This document shows positions 1-9,883 of a stretch of 64,000 nucleotides of DNA, piece after piece. Each line of letters begins with the position of its first letter. Within the stretch, counting starts at the first letter, position 1. Source of the stretch: Methylobacterium pseudosasicola (GTDB lineage Bacteria; Pseudomonadota; Alphaproteobacteria; Rhizobiales; Beijerinckiaceae); NCBI RefSeq assembly GCF_900114535.1, contig NZ_FOTK01000008.1, positions 62,001 through 126,000 of the forward strand, in the 5' to 3' direction. The notes under the pieces were generated by a model. That model was not told the DNA's origin. It did not search any database and saw only the letters and a list, made by a program, of their open reading frames with translations. A program made the translations under genes and the position numbers.

Positions 1-277
1 CCCAGGCTGCCAGGGCGGTCGGCGGGATCGCGGGCCACGGGTCATCGGTCTCGGGGTGGGTCGGCTGGTAGCGGTAGCCGCTCCGGTCGGAGATCCAGCC
101 GAGCGGACCGGCATTCGACATCCGCACCGAGAACGGCTTTCCCGTGCGCGGCATGCACGGGGTGACGGGTGGCGCGGATGCGAGCACCGCGGCCACTTCG
201 GCGGCAAGCCGGACGCGGGCAGTGGAATCCAGGAAGCCCGGATGGTGGATCAGCCCTGGCGCGAGTTCGGTCGCCAA
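1..277 (-). CDS. alkB: AlkB-type DNA repair dioxygenase, N-terminal part (cut by window edge)
   Basis: About 92 residues of an Fe(II)/2-oxoglutarate dioxygenase that reverses 1-methyladenine and 3-methylcytosine damage by oxidative demethylation. The frame shows VTPCMPRTGKPFSVRMSNAGPL, then GWISDRSGYRYQPTHP and DDPWPAIPP. These line up with the nucleotide-recognition region of E. coli AlkB (MTNCGHLGW, then GYLYSPIDPQTNKPWPAMP). The HxD...H iron ligands and the RxNxxxR motif would lie beyond base 1. The in-frame TGA that ends gpmA directly precedes a TTG at 277-275, and no ATG or GTG lies upstream of the conserved part, so TTG is the likely start. This gives an N-terminus roughly ten residues shorter than in E. 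coli. The zero-base spacing to gpmA suggests co-transcription. The family call is firm; the start is inferred. Confidence 0.75.
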   Translation of the reverse strand, partial: MATELAPGLIHHPGFLDSTARVRLAAEVAAVLASAPPVTPCMPRTGKPFSVRMSNAGPLGWISDRSGYRYQPTHPETDDPWPAIPPTALAAW

Positions 278-916
278 TCAGCGGCCCGCTTCGCCGTCGC
301 GGGCCAGGATTTCCTTGGAGGCGACCGTGGTGTCGGCGGCGAGCCGGTAGACCAGCGGCACGCCGGTCTTGATCTCCAGGCCGGCGATCGTGTCGGCACC
401 CAGATGGTCGAGCACCATCACCAGGGAGCGCAGCGAGTTGCCGTGGGCCGCCACCAGCACCCGCTGCCCGGCCATCACCCGGGGCAGGATCGTCTCGATG
501 TAATAGGGCAGCACCCGGGCGGCGGTGTCCTTGAGGCTCTCGCCGCCGGGCGGCCGCACGTCGTAGGAGCGGCGCCAGAGATGGACCTGCTCCTCGCCCC
601 ATTGGGCGCGGGCGTCGTCCTTGTTGAGGCCGGCGAGGTCGCCGTAATCGCGCTCATTCAGCGCCTGCGACCGCACCGTTTCGAGATCCGCCAGACCCAT
701 CTCTTCCAGCATCAGCGCGCAGGTGCGCTGCGCCCGGACGAGTTCGGATGTGAAGGCGATATCGAACCCGTAGCCCGCCCGCTTCAGGGCTCGGCCGGCC
801 GCACGCGCCTCGTCAATGCCGCGCTCGGTAAGGTCGGGATCGCGCCAGCCGGTGAACAGGTTCTTGAGGTTCCACTCGCTCTGGCCATGGCGAGCGAGGA
901 CGAGCAGGCGCTCCAT
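278..916 (-). CDS. gpmA: 2,3-bisphosphoglycerate-dependent phosphoglycerate mutase
   Basis: A cytosolic glycolysis/gluconeogenesis enzyme interconverting 3- and 2-phosphoglycerate through a phosphohistidine. The 212 residues show the RHG signature with the phosphorylated histidine at H10 ([10 protein letters not shown]), the catalytic glutamate in NERDYG (E88) and the second histidine in AAHGNSLRS (H158). It is shorter than the 250-residue E. coli enzyme, as is usual in alphaproteobacteria, where the C-terminal extension is missing. It lies 27 bases downstream of dapB on the same strand and runs straight into alkB, so dapB-gpmA-alkB probably form one transcript. The ATG start gives the canonical short N-terminus before the RHG motif. 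Confidence 0.95.
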   Translation of the reverse strand: MERLLVLARHGQSEWNLKNLFTGWRDPDLTERGIDEARAAGRALKRAGYGFDIAFTSELVRAQRTCALMLEEMGLADLETVRSQALNERDYGDLAGLNKDDARAQWGEEQVHLWRRSYDVRPPGGESLKDTAARVLPYYIETILPRVMAGQRVLVAAHGNSLRSLVMVLDHLGADTIAGLEIKTGVPLVYRLAADTTVASKEILARDGEAGR

Positions 917-943
917 CGGCAGATCGTATCCCTCGATGTTGGT

Positions 944-1741
944 CTAAAGCCCCAGCACGTCCGCCATGGAATAGAGCCCCGGCGGCTTCGGGTGCGCCCA
1001 GAGGGCGGCCTTGACGGCGCCGGCGGCGAACAGGCCGCGGTCGGCGGCATGGTGGCTGATGGTCAGGGTCTCGCCAGCCCCGGCGAAGATCACGCTGTGG
1101 TCGCCGACGACGGAGCCGCCCCGCAGAGTCGCGAAGCCGATATCGCCCGGCCGGCGCGCGCCGGTATGCCCGTCCCGGGTCGAGACCCGCACGTCCTTGA
1201 GGTCGACGCCGCGCCCCTCCGCGGCGGCCTCGCCGAGGAGCAAAGCGGTGCCGGAGGGCGCATCCACCTTCATGCGGTGGTGCATCTCGGCGATCTCGAT
1301 GTCGAACTCGTCGCCCAGCGCCTTGGCGACCCGGCGCACCAGCTCCGCCATCAGGTTGATGCCGAGCGACATGTTGCCGGAGCGAACGATGCGCGCGTGG
1401 TAGGCGGCGGCCTGGAGCTTGGTGAGGTCATCGTCCGACAGGCCGGTGGTGCCGACCACGTGGACGATGCGGGCCTGGGCGGCCAGCTCGGCGAATTGCA
1501 CGGTGGCGGCGGGGGCGGTGAAATCGAGCACGCCGTCCGCAGTGGCGAAGGCCTTCAGCGGGTCATCGGTCACCTTCACGTCGAGGGGCGGCAGGCCGGC
1601 CAGCACACCGGCATCCTGCCCCAGGACCGGCGAGCCCTCGCGCTCGATCGCCGCCGCGAGGGTGCAGCCCTCGGCCTCGGCCACCGCCCGCACCAGCATC
1701 CGCCCCATGCGCCCGTCCGCGCCGACCACCACGAGCCGCAT
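944..1741 (-). CDS. dapB: 4-hydroxy-tetrahydrodipicolinate reductase
   Basis: NAD(P)H-dependent reductase of the diaminopimelate/lysine pathway. The 265 residues begin with the Rossmann motif VGADGRMGR. They also contain VGTTG (97-101) and the catalytic block [15 protein letters not shown], with H154/H155, K158 and the substrate-binding GT pair at 164-165. The length matches the family. AGGAAA stands seven bases before the ATG and supports the start. The gene is first in a minus-strand group with gpmA. A strong hairpin at 1836-1879 separates it from bfr. Confidence 0.96.
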   Translation of the reverse strand: MRLVVVGADGRMGRMLVRAVAEAEGCTLAAAIEREGSPVLGQDAGVLAGLPPLDVKVTDDPLKAFATADGVLDFTAPAATVQFAELAAQARIVHVVGTTGLSDDDLTKLQAAAYHARIVRSGNMSLGINLMAELVRRVAKALGDEFDIEIAEMHHRMKVDAPSGTALLLGEAAAEGRGVDLKDVRVSTRDGHTGARRPGDIGFATLRGGSVVGDHSVIFAGAGETLTISHHAADRGLFAAGAVKAALWAHPKPPGLYSMADVLGL

Positions 1742-1835
1742 TCACAGTTTCCTATGTCGTTCCGTCCCCGGCGAGCCTGGCCGAAGTCAGGCGCGCCATC
1801 AATGGGCCGGACCGTCTGTTGGGATTGTCCCGATC

Positions 1836-1879
1836 GCGGGCTTCCGCATCGTCTCGATGAGCCCGATGCGGAAGCCCGC
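1836..1879 (-). terminator. Perfect 16-bp hairpin between bfr and dapB
   Basis: Arms 1836-1851 and 1864-1879 are perfect reverse complements around a 12-base loop. The hairpin lies just downstream of the bfr stop (minus strand) and upstream of dapB. No clear T run follows on either strand, so it may stop transcription weakly, act with Rho, or protect the bfr mRNA 3' end. Confidence 0.55.
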
Positions 1880-1886
1880 TATAAGC

Positions 1887-2384
1887 TCAATCCTTCTCGG
1901 GGGCGATCGCTTCGAGGCCGCCGATATGCTTCTGCGCGTAGAGCGGCAGACCGATCTGCTTGATCAGCTCGAGCTGGGTCTCGAGGAAGTCGATATGGCC
2001 CTCCTCGTCCTCGGCGAGCTGCTCGAACAGGTTCTTCGACACGCGCTCGTTGATCGACTCGCAGTACTGCGCGGCTTCGAGATAGAGGCTGCGCGCGCCG
2101 TTCTCGGCGGCGAGGTCGCACTCGATGATCTCCTGCACATTCTGGCCGATTCGCAGCGGCTCCAGCTCCTGCAGGTTCGGGAAGCCGTCGAGGAATAGGA
2201 TCCGGTCGATGAACCGGTCCGCGTGGTTCATCTCTTCGATCGATTCCTTGCGCCAGAACTTGGCGAGATCGATATAGCCCCAGTCATTGAGCATGCGGAA
2301 ATGCAGCCAGTACTGACTGACCGCAGTCAGCTCGCTCTTCAGGCCGCGATTCAGGTACTCGATGACCTTGGTGTCGCCCTTCAT
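1887..2384 (-). CDS. bfr: Bacterioferritin
   Basis: A haem-containing ferritin that forms a 24-subunit cytosolic iron store and oxidises Fe(II). All ferroxidase ligands of the E. coli protein are present at the same positions in this 165-residue chain: E18, E51, H54, E94, E127 and H130. M52, the haem ligand at the subunit dimer interface, is also present. The start [10 protein letters not shown] is the canonical family N-terminus. GGGAG stands upstream of the ATG. The neighbour bfd lies 45 bases upstream on the same strand, the usual pairing for iron storage and release. An AT-rich inverted repeat at 2453-2475 is a candidate iron-regulator site. Confidence 0.97.
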   Translation of the reverse strand: MKGDTKVIEYLNRGLKSELTAVSQYWLHFRMLNDWGYIDLAKFWRKESIEEMNHADRFIDRILFLDGFPNLQELEPLRIGQNVQEIIECDLAAENGARSLYLEAAQYCESINERVSKNLFEQLAEDEEGHIDFLETQLELIKQIGLPLYAQKHIGGLEAIAPEKD

Positions 2385-2429
2385 GGCCCCCGTACTCCCA
2401 ACAGCTATTCTGGCGGGGGGGTCGTGGCG

Positions 2430-2702
2430 TCACGCCGAAATCCCGTCCTCCGCAGTTTGGAATAAAACCAAACTGCAAGCGCTGGCGCAAGCCGTCGAGC
2501 ATTCATGGCTGCCTTGATCGCCCACGGCTTCTCCCAGCGCGTTGCGCATGATCTCGCGGATCGTCCGGGCGCAGCGCCCGCATTTCGGGCTGCAACCGAG
2601 GCAGGCATAGACCTGCGCCGGGGTGCGGGGACAGCCCGGGCCGGGCGACAGGCAGCTGCGCACTGCGCCATCGGACAGGACGTTGCAAGAACAGACGATC
2701 AT
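2430..2702 (-). CDS. bfd: Bacterioferritin-associated ferredoxin
   Basis: A [2Fe-2S] ferredoxin that docks on bacterioferritin and reduces its core to release iron. The protein is about 90 residues. The N-terminus MIVCSCN supplies the first cysteine pair (C4, C6), and CLGCSPKCGRC supplies the other two in the fer2_BFD arrangement. The ATG at 2702 was preferred over upstream in-frame codons because the family starts directly at the M-x-x-C-x-C motif. A cysteine-containing tail of about 30 residues after the helix region (SHECSTACASACS) exceeds the 64-residue E. coli Bfd and is not obviously conserved. An inverted repeat at 2785-2803 lies in its promoter region. Confidence 0.88.
   Translation of the reverse strand: MIVCSCNVLSDGAVRSCLSPGPGCPRTPAQVYACLGCSPKCGRCARTIREIMRNALGEAVGDQGSHECSTACASACSLVLFQTAEDGISA
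2453..2475. promoter_or_regulatory. AT-rich inverted repeat upstream of bfr (candidate iron-responsive operator)
   Basis: CAGTTTGG (2453-2460) and CCAAACTG (2468-2475) form a perfect 8-bp inverted repeat with a 7-base AT spacer, in an otherwise GC-rich region about 70 bases upstream of the bfr ATG. The left side TTTGGAAT resembles half of the rhizobial Irr (ICE) consensus TTTAGAATNNTTCTAAA; the right side fits less well. It overlaps the 3' end of bfd. Binding by Irr or a Fur-family protein is inference only. Confidence 0.35.
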
Positions 2703-2784
2703 GCGCGCTGCAGAACCCGTCTTCCTCGGGCCCAACCCGACCGTGTCGAGCAAGGCATTGCGGACCCACCAGATTAGAATGAGT

Positions 2785-2803
2785 GAAAAGTAGAAGACTT
2801 TTC
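2785..2803. promoter_or_regulatory. Inverted repeat in the bfd promoter region
   Basis: GAAAAGT (2785-2791) and ACTTTTC (2797-2803) form a perfect 7-bp inverted repeat. It sits beside TTAGAAT (2774-2780), a half-site reminiscent of the Irr/ICE motif, about 85 bases upstream of the bfd ATG. The stretch is markedly AT-rich for this genome. It is a plausible operator or part of the promoter. Confidence 0.35.
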
Positions 2804-2929
2804 AAGGCCTTACTGGTTATCGGGGAGATGGCATCGCTCCGGCTCCGGGTCAAGGCGGCGCTAATCACAGGGACTCGATCGGATCGTTCACGTCCGATCA
2901 CCCGGTTCAGCAGCTCGGTCTGCTTGGCT

Positions 2930-3547
2930 TCAGCGGGCGAGTTCGCGCAGCCCCAGCCGAATCAGCACCTTGGCCTCGGCACCCTCCTCCGCTCCCTTCA
3001 GGGCCGCCGCGATGGCGGCGGCGGCCTGCACCTGCGGATAGCCGAGATTGACCAGCGCCGAGATCGCGTCGGCCACCGGGCGCGGCGCGGCGCCCTCCTC
3101 CACGGCGCCGGTGAGCGCGATCAGGGCCGGGTCCACCGGTGCGAAGGCGGGCGCCTTGTCCTTCAGTTCGGCGGCGAGCCGCGCCGCCAGCCGCGGTCCG
3201 ACGCCGGGTGCCCGGCTGATCGAGCCCTTGTCGCCCGTGGCGATGGCGGTCGCCAGGGCGTCGGGCTCCAGCACCGACAGGATCGCCAGCGCCACACGCG
3301 AGCCCACACCCTGCACGGTCTGGAGCAGGCGGAACCATTCCCGCTCCGCATCCGAGCGGAAGCCGTAGAGCCGGATCATGTCCTCGCGGACATAGGTCTC
3401 GATCGACAGCTCCGCCGCCTCGCCGACCTTGGGCATGCGCTGGAGCGTGCGCGCCGAGCAATGCGCGATGTAGCCGACGCCGGACACGTCGAGGATCACG
3501 AAATCCTCGCCGAACGAATCCACCACGCCCCTGAGCTTGCCGATCAT
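2930..3547 (-). CDS. ruvA: Holliday junction branch migration protein RuvA
   Basis: A DNA-binding subunit whose tetramer grips the four-way junction and loads the RuvB motor. At 205 residues it shows the N-terminal OB fold ([26 protein letters not shown]), two helix-hairpin-helix stretches ([17 protein letters not shown] and [19 protein letters not shown]) and the C-terminal RuvB-binding domain III ([21 protein letters not shown]). The ATG at 3547 gives the standard MIGKL start; an in-frame upstream extension lacks homology. Neither ruvC nor ruvB is adjacent: the upstream gene is divergent and bfd lies downstream. Confidence 0.95.
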   Translation of the reverse strand: MIGKLRGVVDSFGEDFVILDVSGVGYIAHCSARTLQRMPKVGEAAELSIETYVREDMIRLYGFRSDAEREWFRLLQTVQGVGSRVALAILSVLEPDALATAIATGDKGSISRAPGVGPRLAARLAAELKDKAPAFAPVDPALIALTGAVEEGAAPRPVADAISALVNLGYPQVQAAAAIAAALKGAEEGAEAKVLIRLGLRELAR

Positions 3548-3701
3548 TCTGTGCCCGTCCGCTGTCGGGGCGATGCCTATAGAAGCGCGGGCGCCTCCGC
3601 CAGACGCGCTTGAGCCCGGCGGCACTTCGTGAAATCAGGGGCGCCGCGGCGGCCAGGCTTGATGGGGATCGAAGTCGGCCGGACGAGCGGGGGAAACGAC
3701 C

Positions 3702-4322
3702 ATGCGCGCGCCCATACTCGCCCTGATCGGCCTCCTGTGCCTCGGCCCCGCCCGGGCGGCGGACGATCCGGCCGCGGCGGCACCGAGCAAGGATCCGACC
3801 CAGGTCCGGCCGGGCGCCTACGTCCTCGATCCGGATCACGGCAAGGTCACGTGGTCGGTGAGCCATCTCGGCTACTCGACCTATTACGGCCAGTTCACCG
3901 GCCTGACCGGCAAGCTCGACCTCGACCCGAAGGCGCCGGACAAGAGCCGCCTCGAGGTCAGCGTACCGCTCGGCGGCGTCATCACCGGCAGTGCCCGCCT
4001 GAACGAGCATCTGGCGGCACCGGACTTCTTCGACACAGCGAAGTTTCCGAGCGCCACCTTCACGGCCACCGCCGTCGAGCCGACGAGCCCGACCACCGCG
4101 CGGATCACCGGCGACCTGACCCTGCGCGGCGTCACCCGGCCGCTGGCGATCGACGCCACCTTCAACCAGGCCGGCATCCACCCGGTGGACCAGCGCTACA
4201 CCGTGGGCTTCGACGGGCGCGCCGTGGTGAAGCGCTCGGATTTCGGCGTGAACGCCTACCTGCCGGCGCTGGGCGACGAGGTATCCCTGCGCATCGAGGG
4301 CGAGTTCAAGGCGGCTCCCTGA
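3702..4322 (+). CDS. YceI-family periplasmic protein
   Basis: A 206-residue lipocalin-like protein of the YceI family, whose members bind polyisoprenoid-type lipids in the periplasm; the physiological role is generally unclear. Residues 1-19 form a signal peptide ending PARA-AD. Family features follow: YVLDPDHGKVTWSVSHLGYSTYYGQFTGLTG, the LNEHLAAPDFFDTAKFPSATF block, GDLTLRGVTRPL and DFGVNAYLPALGDEV. A purine-rich GGGGGAAA stands before the ATG. The gene is divergent from ruvA and followed at 82 bases by the carbamoylase, with a palindrome between them, so it probably forms its own unit. Confidence 0.9.
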   Translation: MRAPILALIGLLCLGPARAADDPAAAAPSKDPTQVRPGAYVLDPDHGKVTWSVSHLGYSTYYGQFTGLTGKLDLDPKAPDKSRLEVSVPLGGVITGSARLNEHLAAPDFFDTAKFPSATFTATAVEPTSPTTARITGDLTLRGVTRPLAIDATFNQAGIHPVDQRYTVGFDGRAVVKRSDFGVNAYLPALGDEVSLRIEGEFKAAP

Positions 4323-4363
4323 GCCACACGCACTAGGTGACGGAGCCCCCTGCCACCGTGTAC

Positions 4364-4377
4364 GCAACCGCGGTTGC
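4364..4377. promoter_or_regulatory. Perfect 14-bp palindrome upstream of the carbamoylase gene
   Basis: GCAACCGCGGTTGC is a perfect palindrome ending 27 bases before the carbamoylase ATG. Its position and symmetry suggest an operator for a dimeric repressor such as a LacI or GntR protein. No cognate regulator is adjacent. Confidence 0.4.
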
Positions 4378-4404
4378 TGCATCGCACAGGAAGGATCGCC
4401 CGGC

Positions 4405-5331
4405 ATGACCAAGCTCGTCATCGGCGGGGCCCAGATGGGTCCGATCCAGCGGGCCGACAGCCGTGCGCTCGTCATCGACCGGATGGTCGCGTTGCTGGAG
4501 CGCGCGGCGCAGGCTGGCGTCGAGATGCTGGTCTATCCGGAGCTGGCGCTGACCACCTTCTTCCCGCGCTGGTACATGACCGACCCGGCCGAGATTGATG
4601 CGTTCTTCGAGCGCGACATGCCGAACGCTGCGACGGCGCCCCTCTTCGCCAGGGCCCGGGAGCTGCGGATCGCGATCAGCTTCGGCTATGCTGAGCTGAC
4701 GCCGGAGGGGCGCCGCTTCAACACTGCGATCCTCACCGACCGGGATGGCCGGATCGTCGGCAAGTATCGCAAGATCCACCTGCCGGGGCACAGCGAATAC
4801 GACCCCGAGCGCAGCCACCAGCACCTCGAGAAGCGCTATTTCGAACCGGGGGATCTCGGCTTTCCGGTCTGGCGCAATGCGGACGTCGTCATGGGCATGG
4901 CGATCTGCAACGACCGGCGCTGGCCGGAGACCTACCGCTGCCTCGGCCTCCAGGGCGTCGAGCTGATCATGATCGGCTACAACACCCCCTCGGTGAACAG
5001 CCAGAAGGGTGCGGAGGGCCTGGAGAAGCGCCTGTTCCACTCGGACCTGTCGCTGCAGGCCGGCGCCTATCAGAACGCCACCTATGTCGTCGGTGTCGCC
5101 AAGGCGGGTCTCGAGGACGGCCATCCGCTGATAGGCGGCTCGATCATCGTCGACCCGGACGGCACGGTCATCGCCCGCGCCAAGACCGAGGGCGACGAGC
5201 TGATCGTGGCGCCCTGCGATTTCGCCGCCTGCGCCTTCGGCAAGACGACGATCTTCGATTTCGCCCGGCATCGCCGGCCCGAGCATTACGGGCGCATCAC
5301 GGCGCAGGTCGGCGCCACCGTGGAGGTTTGA
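4405..5331 (+). CDS. N-carbamoyl-D-amino acid hydrolase (D-carbamoylase)
   Basis: A nitrilase-superfamily amidohydrolase that converts N-carbamoyl-D-amino acids to D-amino acids, CO2 and ammonia. The 308 residues align closely with the Agrobacterium enzyme: YPELALTTFFPRW, KYRKIHLPGH, HLEKRYFEPGDLGFPV and CNDRRWPETYR. The Glu-Lys-Cys triad is at about E46, K123 and C168. AGGAAGGA stands eight bases before the ATG. No hydantoinase or hydantoin racemase is nearby, unlike classical hyu clusters. The substrate may therefore be a different N-carbamoyl compound, for example from pyrimidine or D-amino acid turnover. A small exported protein begins four bases after its stop. Confidence 0.88.
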   Translation: MTKLVIGGAQMGPIQRADSRALVIDRMVALLERAAQAGVEMLVYPELALTTFFPRWYMTDPAEIDAFFERDMPNAATAPLFARARELRIAISFGYAELTPEGRRFNTAILTDRDGRIVGKYRKIHLPGHSEYDPERSHQHLEKRYFEPGDLGFPVWRNADVVMGMAICNDRRWPETYRCLGLQGVELIMIGYNTPSVNSQKGAEGLEKRLFHSDLSLQAGAYQNATYVVGVAKAGLEDGHPLIGGSIIVDPDGTVIARAKTEGDELIVAPCDFAACAFGKTTIFDFARHRRPEHYGRITAQVGATVEV

Positions 5332-5334
5332 ACG

Positions 5335-5703
5335 TTGCGCGGTGCTTGGCTGATCTGGACCCTGATGTTCGCCGGACCCGCTTGCGCGCAGACGCCCGCG
5401 CCGCCAGCCGCCTCGCCCCTCGACAATTATGCCGAGGCGGCGGCGACCACGATCATTGCCGAGCAGACCTGCCCGGGCATCCAGGTGAAGGCCGGGCAGC
5501 TGACGACGCTGCGGCTCGCCACCAAGGTCGCGGCAGCGCAGGAGGCGATCCTGCAGGAGAAGCTGCGGACCCGGGCCACGCAGGTCCGGCAGCAGCTCGC
5601 CGCCGACGGGCGGGAGGCTTGGTGCGCGCAGGCGCTGGCCGCGTTCGGCCCGCAAGGCAGCGTCGCCAAGGGCATCCTCGCCACCGGCGCGCCGATCCGC
5701 TGA
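5335..5703 (+). CDS. Small exported protein of unknown function
   Basis: I do not recognise this 122-residue protein. Residues 1-18 look like a signal peptide cleaved after ACA (next residues QTPAPPAA). The mature part is mostly helical, with an AAQEAILQEKLRTRATQVRQQL stretch that could form a short coiled coil. Two cysteines (C46, C97) could form a disulfide in the periplasm. The start is a TTG three bases after the carbamoylase stop, implying translational coupling. Codon usage matches its neighbours. Confidence 0.6.
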   Translation: MRGAWLIWTLMFAGPACAQTPAPPAASPLDNYAEAAATTIIAEQTCPGIQVKAGQLTTLRLATKVAAAQEAILQEKLRTRATQVRQQLAADGREAWCAQALAAFGPQGSVAKGILATGAPIR

Positions 5704-5715
5704 CCCTGTTCAGGA

Positions 5716-5744
5716 TTGACACGGCGCCACCCCGCCCCTACTGA
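5716..5744 (+). promoter_or_regulatory. Sigma-70-like promoter for rplU-rpmA
   Basis: A perfect -35 hexamer TTGACA (5716-5721) is followed after exactly 17 bases by TACTGA (5739-5744), a fair -10. The expected start near 5751 would give a leader of about 130 bases before rplU. Confidence 0.6.
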
Positions 5745-5755
5745 CCCGGCATGGC

Positions 5756-5782
5756 GCGCGGCCTCCTCGACGAGGTCCGCGC
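5756..5782 (+). promoter_or_regulatory. Hairpin at the 5' end of the rplU leader
   Basis: GCGCGGCCTC (5756-5765) pairs with GAGG-T-CCGCGC (5772-5782), with one bulged base and a 6-base loop. It lies just after the predicted transcription start and about 100 bases before rplU. Leader structures of ribosomal protein operons often mediate autogenous control, so this could be an L21-type regulatory leader. That role is inference. Confidence 0.35.
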
Positions 5783-5880
5783 GTTTCGCGTTGTCCGGGT
5801 CCGCCCGTGCAATGACTTCAAACAAGAAGCCGGTCCAGGGGCAGCCGCCCCGGAGGCCGTTCGAGAACACGAGAGCAACG

Positions 5881-6195
5881 ATGTTCGCAGTCATCAAGAC
5901 GGGCGGCAAGCAGTACCGCGTCGCCGCCAACGACACCATCACCATCGCCACCCTGCCGGGCGAGGCCGGTGAAACCGTGACCTTCGGTGAGGTCCTCCTG
6001 TTCGCCGACGGTGCGGGCGCGACGCAGGTCGGCGCGCCGACCCTGTCGGGCATCAGCGTCACGGGCGAGATCGTGAGCCACGGCCGCGACAAGAAGGTGA
6101 TCGCCTTCAAGAAGCGCCGCCGCCAGAACTCGCGCCGCAAGCGCGGCCACCGCCAGCACCACACCGTGGTGCGCATCACCGGCATCTCCGCGTGA
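5881..6195 (+). CDS. rplU: 50S ribosomal protein L21
   Basis: Large-subunit ribosomal protein bL21, which binds 23S rRNA with L20. The 104 residues start [14 protein letters not shown] and end with the basic family block [24 protein letters not shown]. The ATG at 5881 is the canonical start; an in-frame upstream extension reads as non-homologous leader. It is co-transcribed with rpmA (64-base gap), the universal pairing, and the pair precedes obgE as in most bacteria. Confidence 0.98.
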   Translation: MFAVIKTGGKQYRVAANDTITIATLPGEAGETVTFGEVLLFADGAGATQVGAPTLSGISVTGEIVSHGRDKKVIAFKKRRRQNSRRKRGHRQHHTVVRITGISA

Positions 6196-6259
6196 TCGAG
6201 CGCGGGCCCCAGGCGAGGCCCGCGATCCGCGCGACCCACACGCATTCGGAGCAGATCCC

Positions 6260-8468
<2,209 letters not shown>

Positions 8469-8606
8469 GTGCCGGGGCGCAGATCCGGCGCGCCGCGCGG
8501 GGCTTTGGCCGACCGGGACCCGCGCGGGATCGTGCTCCGCGCGCACGCTGTTCACGCGCGTAGACTTCGTCCAGACAGCAATCCCTGATTCAGCCCGCGA
8601 AGAATT

Positions 8607-9722
8607 ATGATCCCGGCCCTCGAAGAATTCCGTCGCGTCGTCATCAAGGTCGGATCGGCCCTGCTGGTCGACCGCAATGCCGGCCGGCTGCGCCATGCCT
8701 GGTTGGCAGCTTTGACCGAGGACATCGCTGAGTTGCATGGCCGGGGCGTCGACGTGCTGGTCGTGTCGTCGGGCAGCATCGCTCTCGGGCGGACGGTGCT
8801 GGGCCTGCCGCCCGGGATCCTGCGGCTGGAGGAGAGCCAGGGCGCGGCCTCGGTTGGTCAGATCACGCTGGCCAGGCATTGGGCCGAGGCGCTCGGGCAT
8901 CACGGCATCGTGGCGGGGCAGATCCTGGTGACCCCGCAGGACACCGAGGAGCGGCGGCGCTACCTCAATGCCCGGGCCACCGTGCTGAAGCTCTTGGAGA
9001 TGCGTGCCGTCCCGGTGGTCAACGAGAACGACACGGTGGCGACCTCCGAGATCCGCTACGGCGACAACGACCGGCTCGCCGCCCGGGTCGCCACGATGAT
9101 CGATGCCGACGTGCTGGTGCTGTTCTCCGACATCGACGGGCTCTACACCGCCCCGCCCCAGTCGGACCCGGAGGCGCGGCACCTGCCGGTGGTGGAGCGC
9201 ATCACCCCGGAGATCGAGGCGATGGCCGGCGGCCCGGCCTCGGAGCTGTCCCGGGGCGGCATGCGCACCAAGGTCGAGGCGGCCAAGATCGCGGCCTCGG
9301 GGGGGACGCACCTCGTCATCGCCGATGGGCGGGGCAAGAACCCCCTGAAGGCGGTGCGCGAGGGTGCGCGCTGCACGTGGTTCCTGTCCGGCTCTACCCC
9401 GACGGCGGCGCGCAAGACCTGGATCGCCGGCTCCCTGGAGCCGCGCGGGACGCTGACCATCGATGCCGGCGCCGCCAAAGCCCTGCTCGGCGGCGCGAGC
9501 CTGCTGCCGGTGGGCGTCCGGGCGATCGAGGGGAGCTTCTCCCGGGGCGACGCCGTGATGATCCGCGATCCTGAGGGCCGCATGCTCGGACGCGGCCTCG
9601 TCGCCTATGACAGCGCCGAGGCGGCCCTGATCATCGGCCACCCGAGCGCACGCATCCCGGAACTGCTCAACTATCCGGGCCGCGCCTGGATGGTGCACCG
9701 CGATGATCTGGCGATGTTTTAG
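8607..9722 (+). CDS. proB: Glutamate 5-kinase
   Basis: First enzyme of proline synthesis, phosphorylating glutamate to gamma-glutamyl phosphate. The 371 residues hold an amino-acid-kinase domain ([68 protein letters not shown]) up to about residue 255. A C-terminal PUA domain (about 278-371, [17 protein letters not shown]) is involved in feedback control in other species. It is followed at 161 bases by proA, giving the two-gene proline pathway. Confidence 0.97.
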   Translation: MIPALEEFRRVVIKVGSALLVDRNAGRLRHAWLAALTEDIAELHGRGVDVLVVSSGSIALGRTVLGLPPGILRLEESQGAASVGQITLARHWAEALGHHGIVAGQILVTPQDTEERRRYLNARATVLKLLEMRAVPVVNENDTVATSEIRYGDNDRLAARVATMIDADVLVLFSDIDGLYTAPPQSDPEARHLPVVERITPEIEAMAGGPASELSRGGMRTKVEAAKIAASGGTHLVIADGRGKNPLKAVREGARCTWFLSGSTPTAARKTWIAGSLEPRGTLTIDAGAAKALLGGASLLPVGVRAIEGSFSRGDAVMIRDPEGRMLGRGLVAYDSAEAALIIGHPSARIPELLNYPGRAWMVHRDDLAMF

Positions 9723-9883
9723 ACTGGACTGATTCTGATCAATTATCGTCCCGTCGAAAACCGCGTATTCTCTGTCACGCTCGATCAGCCGGCACACTTG
9801 TAGCCCCGTGGCCCGATGTGCAAATACCGCCCCATCCCCTGTCGGGCCGGTTCTTGCGGCCCCCGAACGTCGAGGACGCCAGC

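Noticed and set aside
56..1963. A 635-codon open frame on the plus strand
   Set aside because: It lies opposite alkB, gpmA and dapB, which have clear family motifs; its translation is low-complexity and matches no family. Long antisense frames are expected at 70% GC.
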